A stretch of 64,000 bases of DNA, taken from positions 102,039-166,038 of the forward strand of contig JADLFH010000016.1 of assembly GCA_020845705.1 (NCBI GenBank), in the 5' to 3' direction. The position numbers were made by a program, and so were the translations under genes. Origin of the DNA: Microthrixaceae bacterium (GTDB lineage: Bacteria > Actinomycetota > Acidimicrobiia > Acidimicrobiales > Microtrichaceae). Under the pieces are notes generated by a model. The model was not told the origin of the DNA, searched no databases, and saw nothing but the letters and a program-made list of their open reading frames with translations. Shown in pieces: positions 8,893 through 17,407 of the stretch (position 1 is the stretch's first letter; the number at the start of each line of letters is the position of its first letter).

Positions 8893-11640
8893 ATGACGAC
8901 CCAGACAGAGGATCGCTACCGGCGTAGGTTCAGCTGGGACCAGGTGACCTGGTCCACGCACTGCACCAACTGCATCTCCACCTGCTCCTACCGCATGTAC
9001 GCGGGCGCCGGCCGTGTGCTGTGGGAGGAGCAGTCGGGTGTGTACCCGGCAGGGGAGCCAGGTGTGCCCGACCCCAATCCGATGGGCTGTCAGAAGGGCG
9101 CCGCCTGGTCGCGCCAGCTCAGCGCGTCGGACCGGCTGCTCCATCCCATGCGGCGCGTGGGCGAGCGAGGCTCGGGTGAGTGGGAGCGCATCTCGTGGCA
9201 GGAGGCACTGGGCGAGATCGCCGACGCGGTGTGCGACGCCGTGGAGGAATCCGGCCCCCAGGCGGTGCTGGTGGACGAGACCTCCCAGGGCGGCATGCTC
9301 ACTGCGGGTGCGCAGTCCCGCTTCGCGAAGGCACTGGGTGCGGTGTCGCTCGACGCCATCGCCAGCGTCAACGACATCCCCGTGGGTCATCACGTCACCT
9401 TCGGCAACATCATCGGTGGATCCGCCGCCGAGGACACCTTCCACGCTGACGTGGTGCTGATCTGGCACTCGAACCCCGCCTACACACGCATCCCCTACTT
9501 CCACTACCTCACCGAAGCCCGCTACCGCGGCGCAACCATCGTGCTGATCGCCCCCGACTTCAGCCCATCCGCTCCCCACGTCGATCTCTTCGTGCCCGTG
9601 GAGGGCGGTACCGACGCGGCGCTGGCGCTGGGGATGTGCCGGGTCGTGATCGACGAGGGCCTGATGGACGAGGACTTCGTCCGCACCCAGACCGATCTTC
9701 CACTCCTGGTCCGATCCGACACGGCCACCCTTCTGAGGGCGGCGGAGCTGGTCGAAGGCGGATCGGAGTACGGGTTCTTCGTGTGGACCGAGGCCGGGCT
9801 GACCCCAACCTCCGACGACACGTTGTTCCTCGACCGTCCGGCGCTGCTGCGCGGTGCCTTCGACGTCACCCTGGCCGACGGCTCTGTGGTGGAGGTGACC
9901 ACCGTGTTCGAACGGCTGGTGGCTCGCCTGGCGGACTACCCACCCGAAGCTGTCGCAGCGACGTGCGGGTTGCACCCTTCGGTGGTGGTCGACCTGGCGC
10001 GGCGGGTGGCCGCCGGGCGGACCAAGCTCTACGAGGGCTTCGACACCTCGAAGCACTACCACGGCGACTTGATGGAGCGGTCCATGGACCTGCTCCTCGC
10101 GCTCACGGGCAACTGGGGCCGGAAGGGCTCGGGCCACGACACCTACCTCACCTATCCCTTCGACGGCTCGTACCTCCAAGGCCTCAAGCCGGCTCCCGGT
10201 ATCGAGGCCGCCGAAGCGGTCGTCCAGATGATGGCGGCCACCTTCGGCCCCGGCGACGGACCCAACGGCCCCGACCCCACCCAACCCCCCATGCCCCTGG
10301 CGCGGCCGATCATCTGGGACTTCATGGGTATGGCCGCGGCGGGTGGATCGACAACCCCGCCGTTCTTCCTGTGGCTCGACCACGCCGGCTACAGCGCGGT
10401 GTTCGATCGAGCCGACTGGGGTGATTCGCCCCGGCCCTTCGCCGAATACGTGGCGGAGTCGGCAGAGGGGTGGGCGATGATGCGCCGCCCCGGGCCGTCG
10501 GTGGAGCCCCGCGTGTTCCTCGAGGGTGCGACCAACGCCCTACGCCGAACCCGTGGAGGCGCGCACATGCTCCTCGAGCACCTGTGGCCGAAGCTGTCGA
10601 TGGTCGCGGTGGTCGAGCAGCGGATGAGCTCGGCCGCTCTCCACGCCGACATCCTGCTCCCCGCCGCGCAGGAAGCCGAGCGAGTCAACGTCCAGTACCC
10701 GATCTCGCACTCCCTGGAGGTGGTGTTCTCCGACAAGGCAGTGGAACCCGCGGGTGAGGCGCGGAGCGACTGGTGGATCCACGCCGCGCTCGCCGACGCC
10801 ATCGCGGCACGGGCCGAGGATCGGGGCATGGGCGACCGCGTGGTCGGCTGGGGTGCGCCGCGCCCGCTGCGTGAGCTGGGCGCCGCGTTCGACGGCGACG
10901 GCCACCTGCGCGACGAGGAAGCGGTGATCGACGAGCTCATCCGCGACACGGCGCTGTCCGGTGTGCTGGACGAGAGCACCTCACTCGCAACATTGCGTGA
11001 GGAGGGGTGGGCACGGGTGCAGGGCAACGGGTGCCTGCCGATCGGCCGCTGGCTGGGCAGCCCGATCGGAGCGGAAGGGACGTTCTGTGCGCTGCGCTGG
11101 CACGTGGAGGGCGGCATGCCGTACGCCACCACCACAGGGAGGGCAACCTTCTACGTCGATCATCCGTGGTTCATCGAGGCAGGCGAGGAGCTGCCCGCGC
11201 ACAAGGCCCCGCCGGCGATCGGAGGAGATCACCCCTTCGTCCTCACCGGTGGTCACCCACGGTGGAGCATGCACGCCACCAACATCACCAACCCGCTCAT
11301 GCTGGAGACCACCCGAGGTCATCCCACCCTCGGCTTGCACCCAGCGGATGCCGATGCCCTCGGGGTGGGTGACGACGATTGGGTCGAGGTCCACAACGAC
11401 ATCGGCTCGTTTCGGGTTCGGGTGCGTCGGTCTCCTGGCAACCGTCGTGGCCAGGTGGTGATGTACGCGGCGTGGGACCCGACGCTGTTCCCAGGGTGGG
11501 CCGACGGCACCGGAGTCGAGGCGGGCATGGTCAAGTGGCTCCACCTCGCCACTGGTTGGGGGCATCTGCGCTACATGCCCGCCCACTGGCAGCCGGTTCA
11601 CTTCGATCGCCTGCACCGGGTGTCGGTGACGCCACTGTGA
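8893..11640 (+). CDS. Type II DMSO-reductase-family molybdopterin catalytic (alpha) subunit
   Basis: This 915-residue bis-MGD oxidoreductase belongs to the NarG/EbdA/DdhA branch. Near the N-terminus it has the H23-x3-C27-x3-C31 ... C66 ligands expected for the FS0 [4Fe-4S] cluster, with the branch-specific EEQSG and MGCQKG segments. Asp161 in ASVNDIPVG is the candidate molybdenum ligand, and LIWHSNPAYTRIP and APDFSPSAPH are typical of ethylbenzene/dimethylsulfide dehydrogenase alpha subunits. The C-terminal MopB domain includes GGHPRWSMH. A GAGG ribosome site lies 8 bp before the ATG. No twin-arginine signal is visible, so the enzyme may be cytoplasmic. It probably oxidises a hydrocarbon- or terpenoid-like substrate with the upstream beta/gamma proteins, but another alpha gene could lie upstream of the window. 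Confidence 0.85.
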   Translation: MTTQTEDRYRRRFSWDQVTWSTHCTNCISTCSYRMYAGAGRVLWEEQSGVYPAGEPGVPDPNPMGCQKGAAWSRQLSASDRLLHPMRRVGERGSGEWERISWQEALGEIADAVCDAVEESGPQAVLVDETSQGGMLTAGAQSRFAKALGAVSLDAIASVNDIPVGHHVTFGNIIGGSAAEDTFHADVVLIWHSNPAYTRIPYFHYLTEARYRGATIVLIAPDFSPSAPHVDLFVPVEGGTDAALALGMCRVVIDEGLMDEDFVRTQTDLPLLVRSDTATLLRAAELVEGGSEYGFFVWTEAGLTPTSDDTLFLDRPALLRGAFDVTLADGSVVEVTTVFERLVARLADYPPEAVAATCGLHPSVVVDLARRVAAGRTKLYEGFDTSKHYHGDLMERSMDLLLALTGNWGRKGSGHDTYLTYPFDGSYLQGLKPAPGIEAAEAVVQMMAATFGPGDGPNGPDPTQPPMPLARPIIWDFMGMAAAGGSTTPPFFLWLDHAGYSAVFDRADWGDSPRPFAEYVAESAEGWAMMRRPGPSVEPRVFLEGATNALRRTRGGAHMLLEHLWPKLSMVAVVEQRMSSAALHADILLPAAQEAERVNVQYPISHSLEVVFSDKAVEPAGEARSDWWIHAALADAIAARAEDRGMGDRVVGWGAPRPLRELGAAFDGDGHLRDEEAVIDELIRDTALSGVLDESTSLATLREEGWARVQGNGCLPIGRWLGSPIGAEGTFCALRWHVEGGMPYATTTGRATFYVDHPWFIEAGEELPAHKAPPAIGGDHPFVLTGGHPRWSMHATNITNPLMLETTRGHPTLGLHPADADALGVGDDDWVEVHNDIGSFRVRVRRSPGNRRGQVVMYAAWDPTLFPGWADGTGVEAGMVKWLHLATGWGHLRYMPAHWQPVHFDRLHRVSVTPL

Positions 11641-11650
11641 GCCGGCGTCC

Positions 11651-14089
11651 TCAGCGCGGCGCGGTGACCTCGTATGGGTCGCCCACGGCCTCGGCTTCCA
11701 CTTCTTTTTCGGTGAAGGCCGCCTTCTTCCAGTCCTTCTTGGCGAACCGCTCCACCTGCGATGTGAACAGCGGACTCGTGCGGTCGGAGGTCTCTCCGTA
11801 GGTGAGGATGGTTCGAGCCTGCGGTCCGTCCTTGTCGAACCCGACCACCATCAGGAAGCTGGTGCCGTTGTTGACCCAGTAGCCCTTCGACGTGAGGCCC
11901 GTGAGCGAGTTGAGCTGTTCGGCCGGTGCGGGCGCGCCCTCGGCCTTCGCCCCGTCGTAGAGGCCCTTCGACCAGCCCACGATGTTGGTGACGCCGTCGA
12001 GGTTCGTTCCCCCTGGCACCGGTAGGAACGAGCCGCGGCCGTCCACCTGGATCTCTCCGAGTGCGACTGCGGGGTCGAAGCCGGCGTCGGTCAACGTCTT
12101 GGATGCGTCCTCCAGCGCGTCGAGCACGGGATCGGGCGAACCGTCGGTGGGTGCCTCCACCAGACCACGCGGGGTTTCCAGCGGCCGGGCAGGGTCGAAC
12201 TGCTCCGCCCAGATGGCGTTGTCGACGAACTTGGAGAGGAACTCACGGAACAACGCGGCACCCTTGCTGTCGACGTTGTAGAGACCGTCCCACTCGGCAA
12301 GGACGCGACACGGTGTTCCGACGGCCTCGGCGGAGATCGTCTCGCATCGCTCGACCACCTCGTCACGCAACTCCCGCGCCATGAAACCACCGTTGCGCAG
12401 CGCCGCCGCAGCGAGCTCGTCGATGCTGAACTTGGCATCGTCACCCGCGGGACCGCTTGCCGTGGTGTCGGCGAGGACCGCCAGGTTCTCCCTCGTTCGA
12501 CGGGACCGCTCTGTGCCCTGTTCGCCGTGGAGGATCGAGTACTCGCCGTCGAGCAGCTCCTCGGGGTTCGCGAGCCAGAAGCTGTCGTTCGCGTTGAACA
12601 CGTAGTCGTCACGGGTGAGCTGGGGCATCTCCGAGTAGGGGACCAGCCCCGGATCGCGGGCCCCGTCGACCTCCACCCAGTCGTCGCGCGAGGTTGAGCC
12701 GTCCAACAGCACGGCGCGCGCGGCGAAGGCGGTCTTGGTGAGCGGGTCGGTCTTCAGGCGTTCCTTGAACGCGGCCTCCGCCTCGGGGGAGAGGTTCGGA
12801 GTGGCGGAGGTGTCGGCATACCAGGCCTTGCCGTCGGCGGATGTGGCGATGGTGTTGAACAGGGGAACGCCTTGGTGTTCCTCGTGAGCCTTCTGGAACT
12901 CCTTCAGAGACGTGGCCCGGTCCATTTCGAGGTACTGGCCGAGCAGTTCGTCGTTGTCGATGTTGGCGTCGCGGTAGGTGAGGGTTGTCTCGGTGCTCCA
13001 TCCGACCCCGGGGAAGTTGAGGATCGGCCCGTACTCGGACCACCACAGGGTCCGCGAAACCGGCTCGGCGCCGGCCACCTCGACGGTCACGTCCTCGCGT
13101 TGCATGGGAACCGTCTTGCCGTCCTTCACGTAAGCGGTCGGGTCTCCTTGCGCGAGCGACAGCTTGTAGGCGGTGAAGCGGCTGCCGGCGGAGACCGTGT
13201 GGCTCCATGCGATGTGCTCGTTGAAGCCGATTCCCACCGCAGGCAGTCCGGTGAGCATCGCGCCATAGACGTTCATCTCGCCGGGAACGGTGAGATGAAC
13301 CTCCCAGAAGCGCAGACCGCCTTCCCACGGGAAGTGTGGGTTGGCCATCAGCATCCCGCCACCGTCGGCGCTGCGGTCCTCGCCGAAGGCCCACGCGTTG
13401 GACCCCAGCATGGGGCGCTCGTCGGTTTGGCCGGAACGGAACGCAGCGGGCTTGGCCGTCGTGGGGGTGGCGTCGCCGGTCGGCGGCTGAGCGACACCCA
13501 GGTACTTGGCGAGCTGCGCGCCGCTGGCGGCAAGAGCTATCGACTTCGAGTAGGCGAAGAGTTCGACCGGCTCGATGGGGCGCAACCACTCGGCGCCGGC
13601 GCACCAGCCGGCAACTCCGTCGGGGCCGACCTTCTTGAACTGTGCGTTCCAGCCGTCGGTGAACGCCGTGATCAGCTCGCGGACCTGGTCGTCGGCGTCG
13701 GCCCACTCCTTGTCGGCCTGCTCCATCAGCCGCAGTGACTTCCAGGCGAAGTCGCTGTTCAGGTTGGCGTCGGCGTCGCCGGGACCCAACCACTTGGCTC
13801 TGGTGGAGGTGACCTTCAGGATCTGGTCGGCCAGGGTGCAGGTGTGGTCTTCGCCGCTCGCCCAGCCCTGGCCGAAGATCACCGAAGGCAGCTCCGCAGC
13901 GGTGATGTGCGCTACGCCGTCGGTCGTGCGGCGGATCTCCGCGCGGTAGGTGTCGCTGTCTGCGGTAACCGTCTTTGCGGTCGTGGTTGCCGAGTCCTTG
14001 GCGCTGTCGTCGGTGCAACCCGCCGTCATCATCACGATGGCGGTCGCGGCGGCAACGGCGCGTCGGAGGCGGCACACTGCTGTGGTCAT
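11651..14089 (-). CDS. Penicillin acylase family lipoprotein (Ntn hydrolase)
   Basis: This is an 812-residue secreted hydrolase. A lipoprotein signal ends at Cys25 (TAG-Cys lipobox), so it should be anchored to the outer face of the membrane. The precursor has alpha and beta parts: self-cleavage is expected before Ser230 in MLGSNAWAFGED, which becomes the N-terminal nucleophile. After it come NPHFPWEG and GLPAVGIGFNEHIAWSHT, both typical of the family. Known members cut amide bonds of penicillins, acyl-homoserine lactones or aculeacin. The gene overlaps the upstream CGNR-regulator gene by 4 bp (ATGA), so both are one unit. Substrate is not predictable; quorum quenching and antibiotic turnover are both possible. 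Confidence 0.88.
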   Translation of the reverse strand: MTTAVCRLRRAVAAATAIVMMTAGCTDDSAKDSATTTAKTVTADSDTYRAEIRRTTDGVAHITAAELPSVIFGQGWASGEDHTCTLADQILKVTSTRAKWLGPGDADANLNSDFAWKSLRLMEQADKEWADADDQVRELITAFTDGWNAQFKKVGPDGVAGWCAGAEWLRPIEPVELFAYSKSIALAASGAQLAKYLGVAQPPTGDATPTTAKPAAFRSGQTDERPMLGSNAWAFGEDRSADGGGMLMANPHFPWEGGLRFWEVHLTVPGEMNVYGAMLTGLPAVGIGFNEHIAWSHTVSAGSRFTAYKLSLAQGDPTAYVKDGKTVPMQREDVTVEVAGAEPVSRTLWWSEYGPILNFPGVGWSTETTLTYRDANIDNDELLGQYLEMDRATSLKEFQKAHEEHQGVPLFNTIATSADGKAWYADTSATPNLSPEAEAAFKERLKTDPLTKTAFAARAVLLDGSTSRDDWVEVDGARDPGLVPYSEMPQLTRDDYVFNANDSFWLANPEELLDGEYSILHGEQGTERSRRTRENLAVLADTTASGPAGDDAKFSIDELAAAALRNGGFMARELRDEVVERCETISAEAVGTPCRVLAEWDGLYNVDSKGAALFREFLSKFVDNAIWAEQFDPARPLETPRGLVEAPTDGSPDPVLDALEDASKTLTDAGFDPAVALGEIQVDGRGSFLPVPGGTNLDGVTNIVGWSKGLYDGAKAEGAPAPAEQLNSLTGLTSKGYWVNNGTSFLMVVGFDKDGPQARTILTYGETSDRTSPLFTSQVERFAKKDWKKAAFTEKEVEAEAVGDPYEVTAPR

Positions 14090-14646
14090 CGGTCATCACC
14101 CCTTTGACGTGCACGATAGGCGGCAACGTGGGCGCGGTTGCCGCAGTTGCCGACATCGCAGTAACGCTTGGAGCGGTTGCGGCTGAGGTCGATGAAGACC
14201 GCGTTGCAGTCGTCGGACGCGCACATGCGAAGTCGGCTGTGCTCGTCTGCGCGGATCACGTCGATCATCGCCATCGCCGTCTCGACCCGCACGCGAGTGG
14301 CGAAGGGTGCATCGGATTCGGTCGCGTGGAGATGCCAGTCCCATCCGTCGTGGCGGACGAGCTGCGGCAGTGCACGAGCTTGGCGGAGCATCGTGTTGAC
14401 CAGGTCGACCGAAGCGTCGTTGTCGAGCATCCAGAACTGGAGGATCTCAGGGCGGAGCTCACGGACGGCTTCCAGCTCTCCGCGAGTGCCGGTGAACGTG
14501 CCGCTGTAGCGGTGGCTGGTGAGGAAGCGGTCGAGATCGGCACGTGTCGACAGCTCGTCGTATCCCGAGGTTGAGAGCGCGGGGAGGGTGTTCACCAGCG
14601 CCGCCGCGGCGCGGAGCGACTCCTCGGTGTCATGGGCGAGAATCAA
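14086..14646 (-). CDS. CGNR zinc-finger (ABATE-domain) regulator-like protein
   Basis: The C-terminus contains the CGNR zinc finger: MCASDDCNAVFIDLSRN followed by RYCDVGNCGNRAHVAAYR. The front is the stress-associated ABATE-type domain, starting LILAHDTEESLRAAAALVNT. I chose the TTG at 14646 because AGGAG lies exactly 6 nt upstream and family members begin at this point; it gives 186 residues. A longer frame reaches an ATG at 14709, but its extra 21 residues look unlike the family. The protein is a probable DNA-binding regulator. It is translationally coupled (ATGA) to the acylase gene. Its start and ribosome site lie inside a 35-bp palindrome, suggesting autoregulation. Confidence 0.8.
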   Translation of the reverse strand: MILAHDTEESLRAAAALVNTLPALSTSGYDELSTRADLDRFLTSHRYSGTFTGTRGELEAVRELRPEILQFWMLDNDASVDLVNTMLRQARALPQLVRHDGWDWHLHATESDAPFATRVRVETAMAMIDVIRADEHSRLRMCASDDCNAVFIDLSRNRSKRYCDVGNCGNRAHVAAYRARQRGDDR

Positions 14647-14673
14647 TGTTGACTCCTGGTCAACCTGGATTCT
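14639..14673. promoter_or_regulatory. 35-bp interrupted palindrome over the CGNR start; candidate operator
   Basis: The layout is AGAATC-N3-GTTGAC-N5-GTCAAC-N3-GATTCT, perfectly symmetric about base 14656 in all 12 paired arm positions. It covers the ribosome site (AGGAG on the minus strand) and TTG start of the CGNR gene. It also overlaps a plus-strand promoter-like pair for the EamA transporter gene: TTGACT at 14649-14654 and TATTGT at 14673-14678. One dimeric regulator bound here could control both directions. The symmetry is read directly; the binding protein is inferred. Confidence 0.55.
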
Positions 14674-14723
14674 ATTGTCAGGTGCAACAACCCCTGTGAC
14701 TCCTGACATGTCGGTGATAACGC

Positions 14724-15779
14724 ATGGCGTCGCCCCCCGCCTCCACAGTCCACAACACTGCGCTCGGTTCGCGCAGCGAACACCCGGGCATCAGCCTGGT
14801 GGCCGCCGTCGCGTCCGCTGCCACCTTCGGCACCAGCGGCACCCTGGCCCGGCCGCTGTTGGATGCAGGTTGGTCACCCGGCGCCGCGGTGGCGTTGCGC
14901 ACGGGCTGCGCCGGCCTTCTGCTGGCTCCGCTGGCTTGGCGGTCGATGCGAGGCGACCTCGGGTCGGTGCTGTCGGCGTGGCGTCGGGTCGTGGCCTTCG
15001 GGGCTCTCGGCGTGGTCGGCGCGCAACTCTTCTACTTCGCCGCGGTCGAGCGACTGCCCGTTGGGATCGCCATTCTGATCGAGTTCCTGGGACCCGTCTT
15101 GTTGGTCGTTGCCACGTCCGCCAGATGTCGCCGACTGCCGCCAAGGACGACGGTCATCGGCGCGGTGGTGTCAGTCGGGGGTCTCGCCCTCGTGTTGGAC
15201 TTGACGGGTGACGGGAGGCTCGACGCATTGGGGGTTGTGTTCGCGCTCATCGCGGCAACCGGTATCGCCGGGTACTTCCATGTGGCCGGCCGCCCCGGCG
15301 GAGACGTGGCGCCGGTGGCGTTGGCTTCGGCCGGGCTCCTCTTCGGTGCCGTCGGGTTGGCCGTCGCCGGAGCGATCGGCGTGGTCCCCTTCTCGGCATC
15401 CACTCTCGACGTAGACCTCTTCGGTTCGGCCTCGCCCTGGTGGGTTCCGATGGGGCTGATCGTGGTGGTGTCGACCGCGTTCCCCTACGCAACCGGGGTG
15501 TTCGCCGCCGAGCGACTGGGCGCGACGGTTGCTTCGTTCATAGCGCTCTTGGAGGTGGTGTTCGCCGTTGTGGCGGCGTGGGTGTTGCTGGGTGAGGTTC
15601 CGCGCCCGATCCAGGGAGCGGGTGGCCTCCTGGTGCTCGTCGGTGTTGCTCTCGTGCGCCACGAGGGGCGATCAGTTCCAACCTCGGCCCGCAAGAGGGC
15701 GTCAGCGCCTGGTGAGGCGACCGACGACAGGCAGCTCGTGGCCGTGGTTGTGCCATGTGGTTCTGGCGGCGGCAGGTAG
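14724..15779 (+). CDS. EamA/DMT-family transporter
   Basis: This 351-residue inner-membrane protein has two five-helix EamA halves, with about ten hydrophobic segments. Typical pieces are AATFGTSGTLARPLLDAGWSP near residue 33, FGALGVVGAQLFYFAAVERLP in the first half and ALLEVVFAVVAAWVLLGEVP with the helix that ends the second half. Such DMT carriers export metabolites, amino acids or drugs. The last ~35 residues (from about RHEGRSVP) are polar and overlap the end of the opposing methyltransferase gene by 78 bp. The gene is divergent from the CGNR-acylase unit and shares its palindromic control region, so linked regulation is possible. Confidence 0.85.
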   Translation: MASPPASTVHNTALGSRSEHPGISLVAAVASAATFGTSGTLARPLLDAGWSPGAAVALRTGCAGLLLAPLAWRSMRGDLGSVLSAWRRVVAFGALGVVGAQLFYFAAVERLPVGIAILIEFLGPVLLVVATSARCRRLPPRTTVIGAVVSVGGLALVLDLTGDGRLDALGVVFALIAATGIAGYFHVAGRPGGDVAPVALASAGLLFGAVGLAVAGAIGVVPFSASTLDVDLFGSASPWWVPMGLIVVVSTAFPYATGVFAAERLGATVASFIALLEVVFAVVAAWVLLGEVPRPIQGAGGLLVLVGVALVRHEGRSVPTSARKRASAPGEATDDRQLVAVVVPCGSGGGR

Positions 15780-16472
15780 TGCGGAGATCATCTCGCGGGC
15801 CGACCTGACCCATGGCCGAAGTGCCTCGGGAGGCCGGAGTACGCACTCGACGAGCACCGGGTGGACGGCTCGAACTGGCATCCGTGGGCCTCGCGGCTGG
15901 TCGGGGAGCAGCCCGGGGCGGGCGAACAGGGCGCTGTTCTGGGAGTAGAAGTAGGAGATGTCGCGCTCCCAGAAGTCGGGACGGATGCAGTCGATGAACT
16001 CGTATCCCTCGGCTGCGAACAGCTCGATCCAGTAGTCGAGATAGCGTTCGTTCACATGGTCCGTCCCACCCTGATGTGGCTGAGCAGCACCGAAGTACAC
16101 GATCGGAGCGAGGGCGCACAGGTCCGCCACGAACGAGGGTGCGCGCTCGGGGGGTAAGTGCTCCGCCACCTCGAGCGACATCGCCAGGTCGAATTGGCGC
16201 TCGACGCTGATCGGCCCGCCGAGGTCGCGCGCCAAGAACTCCTCGGGACTGATTCGTAGCCAATCCTCATCCACGTAGTCGCCGTCGATGCCCAGGACAT
16301 CCTCTACGCCGTGCTCCTTGGCGACAGCGAGCCAGCTCGCGACCCCGCATCCAAGGTCGACCACCGAGCGGGCGCCTGTCAGATCCAACACGAAGGGCAT
16401 GAGGACCTCGGCCGACTGCCGCGACGAATCACGTTGGTTCACGTAGAAGCGCTCGTCATAAGGGCTGTTCAT
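15702..16472 (-). CDS. Class I SAM-dependent methyltransferase
   Basis: This 256-residue protein has the Rossmann SAM motif SVVDLGCGVASWLAVAKEHG near residue 36, an acidic post-I residue in VLGIDGDYV, and motif IV-like LAMSLEVAEHLPPE. The start MNSPYDERFYVNQRDSS resembles small stand-alone methyltransferases found in sugar or surface-polymer clusters. It overlaps the 3' end of the glycosyltransferase gene by 17 bp on the same strand, so it is likely translated with it and may methylate a glycan or glycolipid. The methyl acceptor is unknown. Confidence 0.82.
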   Translation of the reverse strand: MNSPYDERFYVNQRDSSRQSAEVLMPFVLDLTGARSVVDLGCGVASWLAVAKEHGVEDVLGIDGDYVDEDWLRISPEEFLARDLGGPISVERQFDLAMSLEVAEHLPPERAPSFVADLCALAPIVYFGAAQPHQGGTDHVNERYLDYWIELFAAEGYEFIDCIRPDFWERDISYFYSQNSALFARPGLLPDQPRGPRMPVRAVHPVLVECVLRPPEALRPWVRSAREMISALPAAARTTWHNHGHELPVVGRLTRR

Positions 16473-17277
16473 GGATCGTCGAACTCCTGAGATGGGAAAC
16501 GGCCTGCCGAGCCTTCACGCGGACCTTGTTCCGGACGAATTGCGGCCAGTCGACCCGGAACGGAGACCCCTCGTTGTAGAGATGGTATTTGGAAGCCGGA
16601 CGGACCACGGAGCGCCAGTCCTCGAAATCCACATGGGAGAACGCCGGGTTGCCCCTGCGCAGTTCGATCCGCTGCTGCGCCTGTACGGGATCGCGATATG
16701 GGTAGTGGCGGTTGAACAAGCCAGTCGTGGTCAGCTTGGTGACCCACGGCGGGAACTCCCGCGACTCGTCGACCCAGGGGATGCCCGGCTGGTTGCGCCA
16801 CAGCCTGACCTCACGCCAGTCGACCAGGAAATGGCGGCGTCGTTGTGAGATGGGTCGCGATCGGTCGTCGCGACCCGCCTCCCAGTCGCGAACGTCAAGA
16901 TCGGTGAGCGCGAACTGCGCGCTCCACGCCAGGATGCCGTCTGCTCCTGTTCGTTCTGCGGCCCGGATGGACGGACGGGGATCGGAGTCGAGGAACTCGT
17001 CGGCGTCCAACTTCAACCACCAGGTACCGGCACCCAGGTCGTCGGACACCTCGTTGACGATCCGACTACGCAGCCCCTCCACGAAGGGCTGCGCTATCCG
17101 CTCATACGCGACGACCTTGGCGGGCATCTCCGACGCCAGGGCCTCGATGATCGCCCAGCTGTCATCGGACGAGTCATTGTCGATGTAGAAGACCCGGTCA
17201 CAGAAGGTCACAGCGTGGCGGATGCTCTGTTCGAGCACATCCGCGTCGTCCTTCACCACTCCGACCCCGTAGAGCAC
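16456..17277 (-). CDS. Glycosyltransferase family 2 protein
   Basis: This GT-A-fold protein starts LYGVGVVKDDADVLEQSIRH, where the acceptor loop begins. DNDSSDDSW and the DxD-like WLKLDADEFLD provide the nucleotide-sugar/metal site. I chose the GTG at 17277 because AGGG lies 6 nt upstream and the homologous part begins here; this gives 273 residues. The longer frame to 17415 would run through a 39-bp palindrome and add an unlikely Arg/Pro-rich front. It is probably a cytoplasmic enzyme that adds a sugar to a surface or secondary metabolite glycan. It forms a unit with the downstream methyltransferase. Confidence 0.78.
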   Translation of the reverse strand: MLYGVGVVKDDADVLEQSIRHAVTFCDRVFYIDNDSSDDSWAIIEALASEMPAKVVAYERIAQPFVEGLRSRIVNEVSDDLGAGTWWLKLDADEFLDSDPRPSIRAAERTGADGILAWSAQFALTDLDVRDWEAGRDDRSRPISQRRRHFLVDWREVRLWRNQPGIPWVDESREFPPWVTKLTTTGLFNRHYPYRDPVQAQQRIELRRGNPAFSHVDFEDWRSVVRPASKYHLYNEGSPFRVDWPQFVRNKVRVKARQAVSHLRSSTIHEQPL

Positions 17278-17360
17278 GGCCAACCCTACAACGCTGCGCC
17301 GGGGTGCCCTCCACCGTGGCCGATCGCGATTCCCATGTGAGGACGGCGAAGGGTTCTGCC

Positions 17361-17399
17361 TCCAGCACACTATTGGCGTAGCGTCAATAGTGTGCTGGA
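17361..17399. promoter_or_regulatory. 39-bp near-perfect palindrome; candidate TetR-type operator
   Basis: Two perfect 15-bp arms, TCCAGCACACTATTG (17361-17375) and its reverse complement (17385-17399), flank the 9-bp centre GCGTAGCGT. The core TATTGrCG-TAG-CGTCAATA is itself almost symmetric. It sits between the divergent glycosyltransferase and MpaB-like genes, 8 bp before the ATG at 17408. The form resembles operators of dimeric TetR regulators of lipid catabolism. It could instead fold as a hairpin in the leader RNA. No regulator gene is adjacent. Confidence 0.6.
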
Positions 17400-17407
17400 A
17401 TGGGTGG

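Noticed and set aside
7981..10383. 800-residue open frame on the minus strand opposite the molybdoenzyme and ligase genes
   Set aside because: It is a shadow of strongly coding plus-strand genes. The translation is His/Arg/Gly-rich with no known motif, as often seen in antisense frames of high-GC DNA.
12609..14156. 515-residue minus-strand frame overlapping the acylase gene
   Set aside because: It is another frame of the same strand inside the acylase; Arg-rich translation without motifs.
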